A DNA stretch of 44,773 nt from Lachnospiraceae bacterium UBA4364 (GTDB taxonomy: Bacteria; Bacillota; Clostridia; Lachnospirales; Lachnospiraceae). Positions 17,841 through 25,692 of this stretch are shown in pieces. Both the position numbers and the translations under genes were made by a program. Within the stretch, counting starts at the first letter, position 1. Every line of letters starts with the position of its first letter. The notes under the pieces were generated by a model that was not told where the DNA came from, ran no database searches, and saw only the letters and a list, made by a program, of their open reading frames with translations. The stretch covers positions 1 through 44,773 of the forward strand of contig DGSK01000014.1 of NCBI GenBank assembly GCA_002393955.1, given 5' to 3'.

Positions 17841-19529
17841 ATGGATAATAAAGCGATAAAAGAAATACGATTGGGCGACCTGATGGTCAGTGCCGGTTAT
17901 ATAACAGATGATCAGCTGGGCGAGGCACTTGCTCTGCAGAAGCAGGATCGTTCCAAGCGTATAGGACAGATCCTTATAGAGCAGGGGTATGTATCTGAGC
18001 GGCAAATGCTCACGGCACTTGCAGACCGACTGCAGACGAGTCTTATCGACATATCCACATATCCGGTGGATGAGGACGCGGTAAATACAATACCTGTGCA
18101 GATGGCACAGCACTACCTGATGCTGCCCGTAGCTATCCATGACGGCGTTCTGACTGTTGCACTTAACGATCCGCTGAACCTGTATGCGCTTGAAGATATA
18201 AGGCAGACCAGCGGTATGAATTTAAGTACCCTATTAGCAGAGGCGGAGCCGCTTAAGAATGCGATCACTTATCATTATGCTGCAGTAAAGACCAGGCAGG
18301 CTGCCGCAAATGCCAGTGAGAATGCTTCTACCAGTGAGACTCAGGAAGTAATAATTGATGCCGGCGTAAGTGCGGATGATGCACCTATCATAAACCTGGT
18401 TAACTCGCTTCTTGATAAGGCATATCAGGACGGTGCATCCGATGTGCATATTGAACCTTTTGAAAAAGAAATATTAGTCCGCATGCGTACCGACGGCGTG
18501 CTGCTCAACTATATGACCCTGAACAAAAATGTGCAGGGGGCACTTGTTGCCCGCATAAAGATAATGGGCGAGTTGGATATTGCCGAAAGGCGTGTTCCCC
18601 AAGATGGACATTTCCGTATCAGGATCCGTGAGCAGATCGTCAATGTACGTGTGAGTGTTATCCCTACCGTATTCGGTGAAAAGGTGGTAATGCGAATACT
18701 TGCGTCTAATTCTGAAATAGACCGCAGCGAGACTTTCGGTATGTCACCCGAAAACTATCAGAAGTTTGAACGGATGTTAAAGTCTCCAAACGGGCTTATT
18801 TATATCACGGGACCTACAGGCTCGGGTAAGACCACGACTCTTTACATGGCACTCGGCTCACTTTCCACGAAGCCTGTCAATATATCAACTATCGAGGACC
18901 CTGTGGAGAAGAACCTGCCGCACCTTAACCAGATGCAGGTTCATCCCATGGCAGGGCTTACCTTTGAGGTGGGATTGCGGGCATTGCTCAGGCAGGACCC
19001 TGATGTCATAATGGTGGGTGAGACCAGAGATCCCGAGACTGCAAGTATTTCACTGAGAGCTGCGATAACCGGTCACCTTGTGCTTTCGACGCTGCATACA
19101 AATGATGCTACTTCTACCATTATCAGATTGATCGATATGGGTGCTGAACCTTATCTGCTGTCATCAGCCCTTGTGGGTGCGGTGGCACAGCGACTTATGA
19201 GGAAAGTATGTCCTTACTGCAGCCAGGTTACGGGGCTTGATGAGTCGGAGATAGCTTTCATAGGAAGGGATATACCTACGGCAAAGAGAGCCTGCGGCTG
19301 TGCAAAATGCCACAATACCGGATATTCGGGACGAATTGCGGTACACGAGGTGCTGGTGGCTGACAAGAATGTCAGGGGCATGATCACTTCAGGTGCCACT
19401 GCAAGTGAGATAACTAATTATGCAATTCAGTACCAGGGAATGGAGACCATAAAGCAGGCAGGCATAAGACTGGTGGAAGAAGGCATCACTACCATGGAGG
19501 AACTGCAGAGAATTGCATATAATGACTGA
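17841..19529 (+). CDS. pilB: Type IV pilus assembly ATPase PilB (GspE family)
   Basis: A 562-residue cytoplasmic hexameric ATPase that drives pilus extension. The N-terminal GspE-N domain occupies about 1-150, an Asp/His box region includes 'DGASDVHIEPF', Walker A is GPTGSGKTTT (about 327-336), Walker B lies in 'RQDPDVIMVGETRDPETA', and a zinc-binding tetracysteine module 'CPYC...CGCAKC' is near 455-490. The intact tetracysteine separates it from PilT-type retraction ATPases. Length is normal. The 39-base gap from pilO is consistent with one transcript. No PilT gene follows. Confidence 0.95.
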   Translation: MDNKAIKEIRLGDLMVSAGYITDDQLGEALALQKQDRSKRIGQILIEQGYVSERQMLTALADRLQTSLIDISTYPVDEDAVNTIPVQMAQHYLMLPVAIHDGVLTVALNDPLNLYALEDIRQTSGMNLSTLLAEAEPLKNAITYHYAAVKTRQAAANASENASTSETQEVIIDAGVSADDAPIINLVNSLLDKAYQDGASDVHIEPFEKEILVRMRTDGVLLNYMTLNKNVQGALVARIKIMGELDIAERRVPQDGHFRIRIREQIVNVRVSVIPTVFGEKVVMRILASNSEIDRSETFGMSPENYQKFERMLKSPNGLIYITGPTGSGKTTTLYMALGSLSTKPVNISTIEDPVEKNLPHLNQMQVHPMAGLTFEVGLRALLRQDPDVIMVGETRDPETASISLRAAITGHLVLSTLHTNDATSTIIRLIDMGAEPYLLSSALVGAVAQRLMRKVCPYCSQVTGLDESEIAFIGRDIPTAKRACGCAKCHNTGYSGRIAVHEVLVADKNVRGMITSGATASEITNYAIQYQGMETIKQAGIRLVEEGITTMEELQRIAYND

Positions 19530-19589
19530 CAATTTGTCACAGAGTAATACATAATTGATATGAAAATATAAAAAAATTGTATTAGGGGT

Positions 19590-19619
19590 TTGAAATCGGT
19601 ACGCTGTGTCCGATATAAT
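19590..19619 (+). promoter_or_regulatory. pilA promoter with possible sigma-D-like overlap
   Basis: TTGAAA (19590-19595), an 18-base spacer and TATAAT (19614-19619) make a strong sigma-A-type promoter. The -10 is embedded in TCCGATAT (19609-19616), 7 of 8 with the sigma-D -10, and TGAA lies 14 bases before it. A 5-bp hairpin, AGAGC-agag-GCTCT (19629-19642), lies in the leader, and AAGGAGGG (19665-19672) is a strong ribosome binding site 8 bases before ATG. Confidence 0.6.
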
Positions 19620-19680
19620 AGTTAGTGAGAGAGCAGAGGCTCTATACAAAAAGAATAAATTCTCAAGGAGGGAATAAAAA

Positions 19681-20112
19681 ATGGCAAAGAAAAATTCACT
19701 TAAGGCATTATCCAAGAACAAAGGTTTCACACTGGTTGAACTGATCGTTGTACTTGTTATCCTGGCTATCCTGGCAGCTATCCTTGTACCTACACTGTTA
19801 GGCTACATCGACAGGGCAAGATCCGAGAAGGACTTTTCAACGGCACAGGCTGTAAGAGTTGCGGTACAGGCTGAGGTAGATGAGCTTTACGGCAAGGGTG
19901 ATGATGATGTTACGTGGGAAGAAGTAAAGAAAGAGAAGGCGGATATTTTCAAGCTTGTCGGCGCTGATAAAGATGATAAGTTAGACGGACAGAAGCTGGA
20001 ACTTACAAGTGGTACGGTTTCCTCTAACCAGGTACAGGAAATTGTTGTATCCATAGCCGGGAAGCAGTATGAGTATAAATCCGACAAAAATACATGGGCA
20101 GCAAAGCAGTAA
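19681..20112 (+). CDS. pilA: Major type IV pilin
   Basis: A 143-residue prepilin with leader MAKKNSLKALSKNKG15, a canonical F-T-L-V-E mature start with Glu at +5, and a hydrophobic N-terminal helix ending in 'GYIDRARSEKDFSTAQ'. The small C-terminal domain is acidic and has no cysteines, as is usual in Gram-positive pilins. It is the best candidate for the shaft subunit: it has its own strong promoter, an excellent ribosome binding site, and a strong terminator immediately after the stop, all pointing to high independent expression. Its N-terminal helix closely resembles that of the giant prepilin ('GYIDKARFDKNEQNAQ'), suggesting the two can co-assemble. Confidence 0.93.
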   Translation: MAKKNSLKALSKNKGFTLVELIVVLVILAILAAILVPTLLGYIDRARSEKDFSTAQAVRVAVQAEVDELYGKGDDDVTWEEVKKEKADIFKLVGADKDDKLDGQKLELTSGTVSSNQVQEIVVSIAGKQYEYKSDKNTWAAKQ

Positions 20113-20135
20113 GAACTGTGTTGGAATAATCTGTG

Positions 20136-20171
20136 CGGCACGGCGACGAAGTTCGGCGTGCCGTTTTTTTT
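20136..20171 (+). terminator. Rho-independent terminator of pilA
   Basis: CGGCACG (20136-20142) pairs with CGTGCCG (20157-20163), with two further inner C-G pairs after a mismatch, and is followed by eight T residues (20164-20171). It separates the pilus cluster from the flagellar operon. Confidence 0.92.
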
Positions 20172-20182
20172 GCGGACGGCAG

Positions 20183-20210
20183 TAAAGCTTTTACTGAAAT
20201 CTGCCGATAT
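20183..20210 (+). promoter_or_regulatory. Sigma-D (FliA-type) promoter of the flbD operon
   Basis: TAAA (20183-20186) and GCCGATAT (20203-20210) are separated by 16 bases, matching the Bacillus sigma-D consensus TAAA-N15-GCCGATAT with a perfect -10. The -35 is inside a palindrome, CAGTAAA-gct-TTTACTG (20180-20196). Transcription should begin near 20217, about 80 bases before flbD. The sigma-D gene is in the downstream operon. Confidence 0.72.
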
Positions 20211-20235
20211 TATCTGATATTATCTGATATGATCT
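20206..20235 (+). repeat. Three tandem 10-base repeats at the flbD promoter
   Basis: GATATTATCT, GATATTATCT and GATATGATCT follow one another without gaps. The first copy overlaps the sigma-D -10 and the others cover the predicted start site. Spacing of one helical turn makes a multi-site operator possible; no binding protein is identified. Confidence 0.6.
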
Positions 20236-20298
20236 GTGTGACGGATAAGCATGGGGTGCCTGAATCCACATGTTCAAAGCAATTTGGAGGACATTTCA

Positions 20299-20490
20299 GT
20301 GATCGAAGTAACCAGGATAAACGGCTCTGTAGTATTGATAAACAGTGACCTTATAGAGTGCGTGGAGGAGACCCCCGACAGTGTTATTACGTTAACCACC
20401 GGGAAGCGCCTCATAGTAAAAGAAAGTAGACAAGACATCAAAAATCTTGTAAAATCTTACAAGCAGGAAATCTATGGTACGATTCCGTGA
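20299..20490 (+). CDS. flbD: Flagellar protein FlbD
   Basis: A 63-residue protein of the FlbD family (start M-I-E-V-T-R-I-N-G, 'INSDLIECVEETPDSVITLTTGKR', 'VKESRQDIKNLVKSYK'). It is common between the hook genes and motA in Gram-positive flagellar operons, and its molecular role is poorly defined. The frame is open back to ATG 20251, but GTG 20299 is chosen: GGAGG (20286-20290) is 8 bases upstream and family members begin at this point. The following 197 bases to motA hold no gene I can support. Confidence 0.9.
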   Translation: MIEVTRINGSVVLINSDLIECVEETPDSVITLTTGKRLIVKESRQDIKNLVKSYKQEIYGTIP

Positions 20491-20687
20491 AAACGGGCGG
20501 AAGTCGTGCTTTGATTTCGTGTTTTTGCTTTTTTTGCTGATTGTTGTTGATTATAGATGCTGACTGGCAGACATCATTTGTAAAAGCGTATTTTTAATCC
20601 GCTGACCGGAGAACTGCCGTAACTGCAGGGAATGACAGGCAGAAAATAGCTGATCTGAGGCTGTGATATAGGAGAAAGCAGGGAGAA

Positions 20688-21488
20688 ATGGATTTAGCGT
20701 CATTAATCGGAATGGTCGTGTGCGCGTTCATGATCATTTTCGGTATCGTGTACAGCTCAAACGGTATCAATTTCGGTGCCATGGTAAACTTCATAGACGT
20801 ACAGTCTGCCATCATTACTTTCGGTGGTGCGTTCTGTGCGGTTTTGGTGTGCAACAGCATGCCTGATTTCATAGCCGGCCTAAAGAGTATCACTCTTATT
20901 TTTAAGCCACCAAAGCTTAATGCCCCCGATATCATCAAGAAAATAATAGAACTGTCAAATGTAGCCCGTAAGGAAGGTCTCCTTTCCCTGGAAGAGGCTG
21001 CATCGGATATTGATGATGCTTTTCTGAAGAAAGGCATACTGCTTATTGTCGACGGTACCGATCCTGAATTGGTACGCGGCATTATGGAAACCGAGCTGGA
21101 CAATATTGACGGCAGGCATAAGAAGAAGATCAAATTCTGGCAGGACGTTGCATCGATGGGACCTGCGTGGGGTATGATCGGTACCCTGATCGGTCTCATA
21201 AACATGCTTCAGAACATGTCTGATGCGGCGGCTATCGGACCTTCCATGGCGGTGGCTCTTATTACCACCCTGTACGGTTCCATGCTTGCCAACTGGATAT
21301 GTACACCTACATCCACAAAGCTTGCGGTGTTTAACGATATGGAGGTTCAGGTCAAGGAGATAATGATAGAAGGCCTGCTTTCAATACAGGCCGGAGAGAA
21401 CCCTCGTGTCATTGAAGAGAAACTTAAGTCGTTCTTAGCGCCTAAAGACAGGGGCACCAATGAGGACGGCGGTGAAGCTGCAGGATGA
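20688..21488 (+). CDS. motA: Flagellar motor stator protein MotA
   Basis: A 266-residue membrane protein forming the ion channel of the motor stator with MotB. Four membrane helices are expected (about 3-23, 35-55, about 155-175 and 185-205). The cytoplasmic loop carries charged residues that contact the rotor, and 'ASMGPAWGMIGTLIGL' contains the conserved proline region of the third helix. It begins at ATG 20688 after an AGGGAG-like site. The 94-base gap to motB shows nothing notable. The coupling ion (proton or sodium) cannot be read with confidence. Confidence 0.95.
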   Translation: MDLASLIGMVVCAFMIIFGIVYSSNGINFGAMVNFIDVQSAIITFGGAFCAVLVCNSMPDFIAGLKSITLIFKPPKLNAPDIIKKIIELSNVARKEGLLSLEEAASDIDDAFLKKGILLIVDGTDPELVRGIMETELDNIDGRHKKKIKFWQDVASMGPAWGMIGTLIGLINMLQNMSDAAAIGPSMAVALITTLYGSMLANWICTPTSTKLAVFNDMEVQVKEIMIEGLLSIQAGENPRVIEEKLKSFLAPKDRGTNEDGGEAAG

Positions 21489-21582
21489 TATGCTTACTAT
21501 CGGAGTCCGGTGATCAACGCATGGTAATACGGACGTAGCAGATTTAACAGATTGCTGTGACAGACAGCGGAGACAGGAAACA

Positions 21583-22395
21583 ATGGCGAAGAAAAAGGAA
21601 GAACAAGGCGCACCCGGATCACCGGCGTGGATGGCGACATTCTCAGATCTGATGAATTTGTTGCTGTGCTTTTTCGTGTTGCTTTTTTCCATGTCAACCG
21701 TAGATGCGCAGAAATTCGAAGAGGTAGCCGCATCTTTTGCGCAGACTTTCTCGGTATTCACGTCGGGAGCGACTGCTATCGGTGACGGCATGCTCATCAG
21801 TAACGGTGTCAGCCAGCTGAATATGCTGGATGAGTATATCAATTCCACCGGATATGAGGCGGAGACAGAACAGGATGCCGAGGATATAGTAAAGGAAGCC
21901 ATGGAAGTAGCGGAGGCTGCTGCAATGGCTGAGTCCGAGGAGTTAGAGGAGAAGGTAAGCGAGGCGCTTGCTGAAAGCGGACTCGACCAGATGGTAGAGC
22001 TTGACTATACATCACAGTATGTGGAGCTGACACTTAACGGAGCACTTCTGTTTGATTCCGGAAGCGCTGAACTTAAGGACAGTGCGTCAGGAATTCTTTC
22101 ACAGATAGGCGTGATACTTGAACGTTACAGCGAGTCCGTTATCGAGATTGAGGGACACACGGATTCAGTACCGATTCATTCGGCGAGATATCCAAGCAAT
22201 AATGAGCTTTCAGATGCAAGAGCTTTGTCGGTATTTTATTATCTGATCGAGAATACCAATCTTGATCCGGCAAATATCAAGCATTCCGGCAGGGGCGAGT
22301 ATGTTCCCGTAGCTGATAATACCACGCCGGAGGGCAGGGCGCTGAACAGGCGCGTTGAGATTAAGATATATAATTCAATGAGCAGCTATCAGTAA
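21583..22395 (+). CDS. motB: Flagellar motor stator protein MotB
   Basis: A 270-residue stator protein that anchors MotA to peptidoglycan. The single membrane helix (about 20-42) begins 'WMATFSDLMNLLLCFFVLLF', with Asp22 as the ion-carrying residue. A plug/linker region rich in Glu and Ala (about 95-130) follows, then an OmpA-like peptidoglycan-binding domain with 'EIEGHTDSVPI' (about 188-198) and 'NNELSDARALSV' and 'NRRVEI'. The ATG has AGGAAA upstream. Length is normal. Confidence 0.95.
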   Translation: MAKKKEEQGAPGSPAWMATFSDLMNLLLCFFVLLFSMSTVDAQKFEEVAASFAQTFSVFTSGATAIGDGMLISNGVSQLNMLDEYINSTGYEAETEQDAEDIVKEAMEVAEAAAMAESEELEEKVSEALAESGLDQMVELDYTSQYVELTLNGALLFDSGSAELKDSASGILSQIGVILERYSESVIEIEGHTDSVPIHSARYPSNNELSDARALSVFYYLIENTNLDPANIKHSGRGEYVPVADNTTPEGRALNRRVEIKIYNSMSSYQ

Positions 22396-22418
22396 TTTTT
22401 CAGGGAGGAACAGATATC

Positions 22419-22934
22419 GTGAAAAAGAATCTTTTGTCAATAATCATCCTTTCGCTTTTGGTGGTCAATATCATCCTGACATCCATAATGCTCTTCTCGG
22501 TTGTCAGCACCAATAATAAGACGGCAGCTATAGTGACCGACATAGCAGGAATACTTAAGCTTGAGATGGAAGGACAGAATGAGGCTGAAGGTGCAGAAGT
22601 CGCAATGGCTGATACGGCCGTTTATCAGATCGCAGAGCAGATGACCATCACCTGCAAGCGGGCAGAGGGTGATACAAAGGATACCTACTGTCTGGTAAAT
22701 GTGGCTCTTTCCATGAATACAAAGGATCCTGATTATGAGACATATTCCGCTACTCTTGAAACTAATGAGTCTCTTGTTAAATCAGAGGTGATCGCAGTTA
22801 TTTCTTCATACACGGCAGATGAGATAAAGCTGGATCAGGATGCTATCTGTCAGGAGATACTTGAGAGGGTACAGAAGATGTACGGATCAAAATTCATATA
22901 CAAGGTGTCATTCAGCAACATAATGTTCGGCTGA
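22419..22934 (+). CDS. fliL: FliL-like flagellar basal body-associated protein
   Basis: A 171-residue protein with one N-terminal membrane helix (about 6-30) and an extracytoplasmic domain. FliL surrounds stator units and stabilises the motor. Assigned mainly by position between motB and fliM, size and topology; sequence similarity is weak. Start is GTG 22419 with GGGAGGA about 9 bases upstream. The stop lies in a 12-base perfect palindrome, TGATGATCATCA (22932-22943). Confidence 0.8.
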   Translation: MKKNLLSIIILSLLVVNIILTSIMLFSVVSTNNKTAAIVTDIAGILKLEMEGQNEAEGAEVAMADTAVYQIAEQMTITCKRAEGDTKDTYCLVNVALSMNTKDPDYETYSATLETNESLVKSEVIAVISSYTADEIKLDQDAICQEILERVQKMYGSKFIYKVSFSNIMFG

Positions 22935-22987
22935 TGATCATCATCATTTGAGAAGAGTTTGGCATACTGTAAAAGGAGGTGAGATGA

Positions 22988-23977
22988 GTGGGCGATGTCC
23001 TGTCGCAGGAGGAGATTGATAATCTACTCTCGGCAATTTCAAGCGGTGAAGTCGATGCCGATGAAATAAAAGGAGCAGACGAGCGTTCTGTTAAAAATTA
23101 TGATTTCAAGCGGCCGGCAAAGTTTTCCAAGGAACACCTTCGAACGCTTGAACTCATATTTGAGCATTATGGCAGACTGCTGTCCACTAATCTTCCTGTT
23201 TACCTTAGAAAGAACATACAGGTTACGGTTGTATCATCGGAAACGGTCACGTTTAACGAATTTACGAATGCTCTTTCAAACCCTGTAATACTTGGTATAA
23301 TCAATTTCCAGCCGCTGTCGGGAAATATTCTGATAGATCTGACAAGTTCCCTTGGATATGCATTCATTGACAGAATGCTGGGAGGAGTTGGTGAGCCTTT
23401 GGATAAAGTCCGGGATTTTTCCGAGATAGAGATGGGCATACTGTATAAGATCATTACCATCAGTTCCCAGCTTTTAAAGGAGCCCTGGAAGAATGTTATA
23501 GAAGTTGATCCCGTTCTGGAACGCATAGAGACAAATACGCAGTTTGCCCAGATAATTGCACCAAATGAAATGATTGCTATTGTGACACTTAATGTCAGGA
23601 TGGGTGAGATCGAAGGTTTTATGAATGTATGCATACCTTTCATGACCATCGAGTCGATAATCGATAATCTGAATACGAAATTCTGGTTTACAAATATGGT
23701 TGCAGATGATGCCGAGGACCACAGGCAGGATCTTGAGAATCTTCTCAGGAAAGTGAATGTGCCAGTTAAGGCATTGCTTGGGAGAAGTGAGATCGCGGTG
23801 AGTGATTTCCTGACTCTGCAGCCGGGAGACATAATCAGGCTTGAAAGGCGTGTTGATAACGAGCTTGATGTTTATGTGGGAATGTATAAGAAGTTTTCAG
23901 CTGTGCCGGGTACGGATCATGACAGATATGCAGTCAGGATCACCTCGATCTATAGAGAAGAGGAGGAAGAGAGCTAA
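22988..23977 (+). CDS. fliM: Flagellar motor switch protein FliM
   Basis: A 329-residue C-ring protein. The N-terminal CheY-binding motif E-I-D-N-L-L (residues 9-14) is present, followed by the CheC-like middle domain ('LVDRMLGG'-type segment reads FIDRMLGGVGEP) and a C-terminal SpoA/FliN-like domain ('LLGRSEIAVSDFLTLQPGDII'). The start is GTG 22988, with AGGAGGTGA ending 5 bases upstream; ATG 22984 is out of frame. The stop overlaps the fliY start (TAATG). It receives phosphorylated CheY, although no cheY is in this window. Confidence 0.96.
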   Translation: MGDVLSQEEIDNLLSAISSGEVDADEIKGADERSVKNYDFKRPAKFSKEHLRTLELIFEHYGRLLSTNLPVYLRKNIQVTVVSSETVTFNEFTNALSNPVILGIINFQPLSGNILIDLTSSLGYAFIDRMLGGVGEPLDKVRDFSEIEMGILYKIITISSQLLKEPWKNVIEVDPVLERIETNTQFAQIIAPNEMIAIVTLNVRMGEIEGFMNVCIPFMTIESIIDNLNTKFWFTNMVADDAEDHRQDLENLLRKVNVPVKALLGRSEIAVSDFLTLQPGDIIRLERRVDNELDVYVGMYKKFSAVPGTDHDRYAVRITSIYREEEEES

Positions 23978-25215
23978 TGGATGGAATGCTTTCACAGGAC
24001 GAGATTAATGCCCTCTTGAACGGAATGGATCTCGATAATGCGGGAGGAGATGCAGGGGGAGATGCATCCGGAGACGGAGGCAGTTCTGCGGGTGGCCCTG
24101 ATCAGAGCCTGCTTTCGGAAATTGAAAAGGATGCTATCGGCGAGATAGCCAATATCAGTATGGGAACTTCTGCTACGACACTGTTCTCGCTGGTCAATCA
24201 GAAGGTCAATATCACCACCCCGAAGGTAACGCTTGCCAATTGGGATACGGTGCTCGAAGAATATCCGGCACCGTGTGTTTTCATAGAAATTCAGTACACT
24301 GTTGGTCTTACGGGATCTAACATACTTATTCTGGACGAGCGGGATGTTAAGGTAATAACAGACCTGATGATGGGCGGGGATGGCACCAACACGGAAGGCG
24401 AACTGGGCGAACTCCATCTTTCGGCAATTTCAGAAGCAATGAATCAGATGATGGGATCATCAGCAACTTCTCTCTCATCTATGATGGGGAAGAAGATTGA
24501 TATCTCACCACCTAAGGCAAGTCTTGTCAAGATAAACGAGATGATAGGAAACGGCAGCGAAAGCAATCCTTTCGAGGATGATACCTTTGTTAAGATTGCT
24601 TTCCGTATGCAGATAGGTGACCTGGTGGATTCAACCATCATGCAGCTCTATCCGGTGCCTTTTGCAAAGTCTTTATATGAGATATTCATGGGATCGCAGG
24701 AGGATGACTTCAGTTCCGTTACGGCTGCTCCGGAGCCTGCACCTGCGCCTGCTGCAGCACCTGCGCCTGCACCTGCTGCGTCACCGACACCGACTCCGAT
24801 GCCTATGCCTGCACCTGGAATGGATCCTTATGGATACGGAGCAGCACCGGGCTATCCGCCACAGGGGATGCCTCCTCAGATGGCGCCTTACCCTAACCCT
24901 ATGCCTCAGCCGCAGATGAATATACAGCCTGCGCAGTTCCAGCCATTTACGGCGGATATGGCGGCGATGATAGGGCAGGAAAACATCGGTCTTATCATGG
25001 ATGTGCCTCTTGAGGTTACTGTTGAATTGGGACGTACATCCAAGTCCATACACGATATACTGGAATTTGCACCGGGTACCATCATAGAGCTTGAGAAGAT
25101 AGCAGGTGAGCCTATAGATGTGCTGGTAAACGGCAAGTTTGTTGCCAAGGGCGAGGTAGTGGTCATTGAGGAAAGCTTTGGTGTCAGGATCACGGAGATA
25201 ATCAAGGATTCATGA
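23977..25215 (+). CDS. fliY: Flagellar switch phosphatase FliY
   Basis: A 412-residue switch protein that joins a CheC-like CheY-phosphate phosphatase to a FliN-like C-ring domain. The N-terminal motif L-S-Q-D-E-I-N-A-L-L binds CheY. Two ExxN phosphatase sites are seen, 'EIANISMGTSATTL' and 'EAMNQMMGSSATSL', both intact. A linker of about 80 residues rich in Pro, Ala and Met (about 245-320) precedes the SpoA domain ('VPLEVTVELGRTSKSIHDILEF'). It starts in overlap with fliM and ends in overlap with fliO. In Bacillus cheY lies between fliY and fliO; here there is no room for it. Confidence 0.95.
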   Translation: MDGMLSQDEINALLNGMDLDNAGGDAGGDASGDGGSSAGGPDQSLLSEIEKDAIGEIANISMGTSATTLFSLVNQKVNITTPKVTLANWDTVLEEYPAPCVFIEIQYTVGLTGSNILILDERDVKVITDLMMGGDGTNTEGELGELHLSAISEAMNQMMGSSATSLSSMMGKKIDISPPKASLVKINEMIGNGSESNPFEDDTFVKIAFRMQIGDLVDSTIMQLYPVPFAKSLYEIFMGSQEDDFSSVTAAPEPAPAPAAAPAPAPAASPTPTPMPMPAPGMDPYGYGAAPGYPPQGMPPQMAPYPNPMPQPQMNIQPAQFQPFTADMAAMIGQENIGLIMDVPLEVTVELGRTSKSIHDILEFAPGTIIELEKIAGEPIDVLVNGKFVAKGEVVVIEESFGVRITEIIKDS

Positions 25216-25685
25216 TGAATAAGCTATCTGAAATGGGAACTGTTTTATATACTCTTGCAGACAGCCTGAGTGAGAATGCCGCAGAGGCTACAGGGACGCT
25301 GGATCGATCGGGATATGCGATAAACGGTATTGCGAGATTTATTTCTGTTCTTCTTATATTTGTTTTTGTGTTGGGGATCACGTACCTGACGACAAGGTTT
25401 GTTGGAAGGACGGGACAGAGCAGGGCAAGGTCTGCGAATATAGAAGTGATAGAAGCAGTACGGAATGCCGAGGGCAAGATGCTGCAGCTCGTGCGTGTCG
25501 GCGGTAAGTACATCATTATTGCAGTAGGAAAAGAATCACAGACATTTCTATGTGAGGTGGATGAGGATATGCTTGACCTGAGTGCAAGGGAAGAAGCGCT
25601 TGCACCTGCATTTTCTGATATCCTGAACAAGTTCAAAAAGAGCAATGACACCGGTACGGCTGATAAGTCCGGCGGTCAGGGGTAG
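25212..25685 (+). CDS. fliO: Flagellar biosynthesis protein FliO/FliZ
   Basis: A 157-residue membrane protein. An unprocessed N-terminal region is followed by a membrane helix (about 38-58, 'FISVLLIFVFVLGITYLTTRFV') and a cytoplasmic domain with the family pattern 'IEVIEAVRNAEGKMLQLVRVGGKYIIIAVGKE'. FliO is a scaffold for assembling the FliP pore of the export gate. The start overlaps the fliY stop by 4 bases. Confidence 0.9.
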   Translation: MMNKLSEMGTVLYTLADSLSENAAEATGTLDRSGYAINGIARFISVLLIFVFVLGITYLTTRFVGRTGQSRARSANIEVIEAVRNAEGKMLQLVRVGGKYIIIAVGKESQTFLCEVDEDMLDLSAREEALAPAFSDILNKFKKSNDTGTADKSGGQG

Positions 25686-25692
25686 TAGGATT

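Noticed and set aside
20491..20687. A small gene or promoter between flbD and motA
   Set aside because: No frame longer than a few codons with a ribosome site was found, and the AT-rich part gives no -35/-10 pair with proper spacing.
22932..22943. 12-base palindrome TGATGATCATCA as an operator
   Set aside because: It includes the fliL stop in a simple ATC/GAT-rich stretch between cotranscribed genes, and no promoter is nearby.
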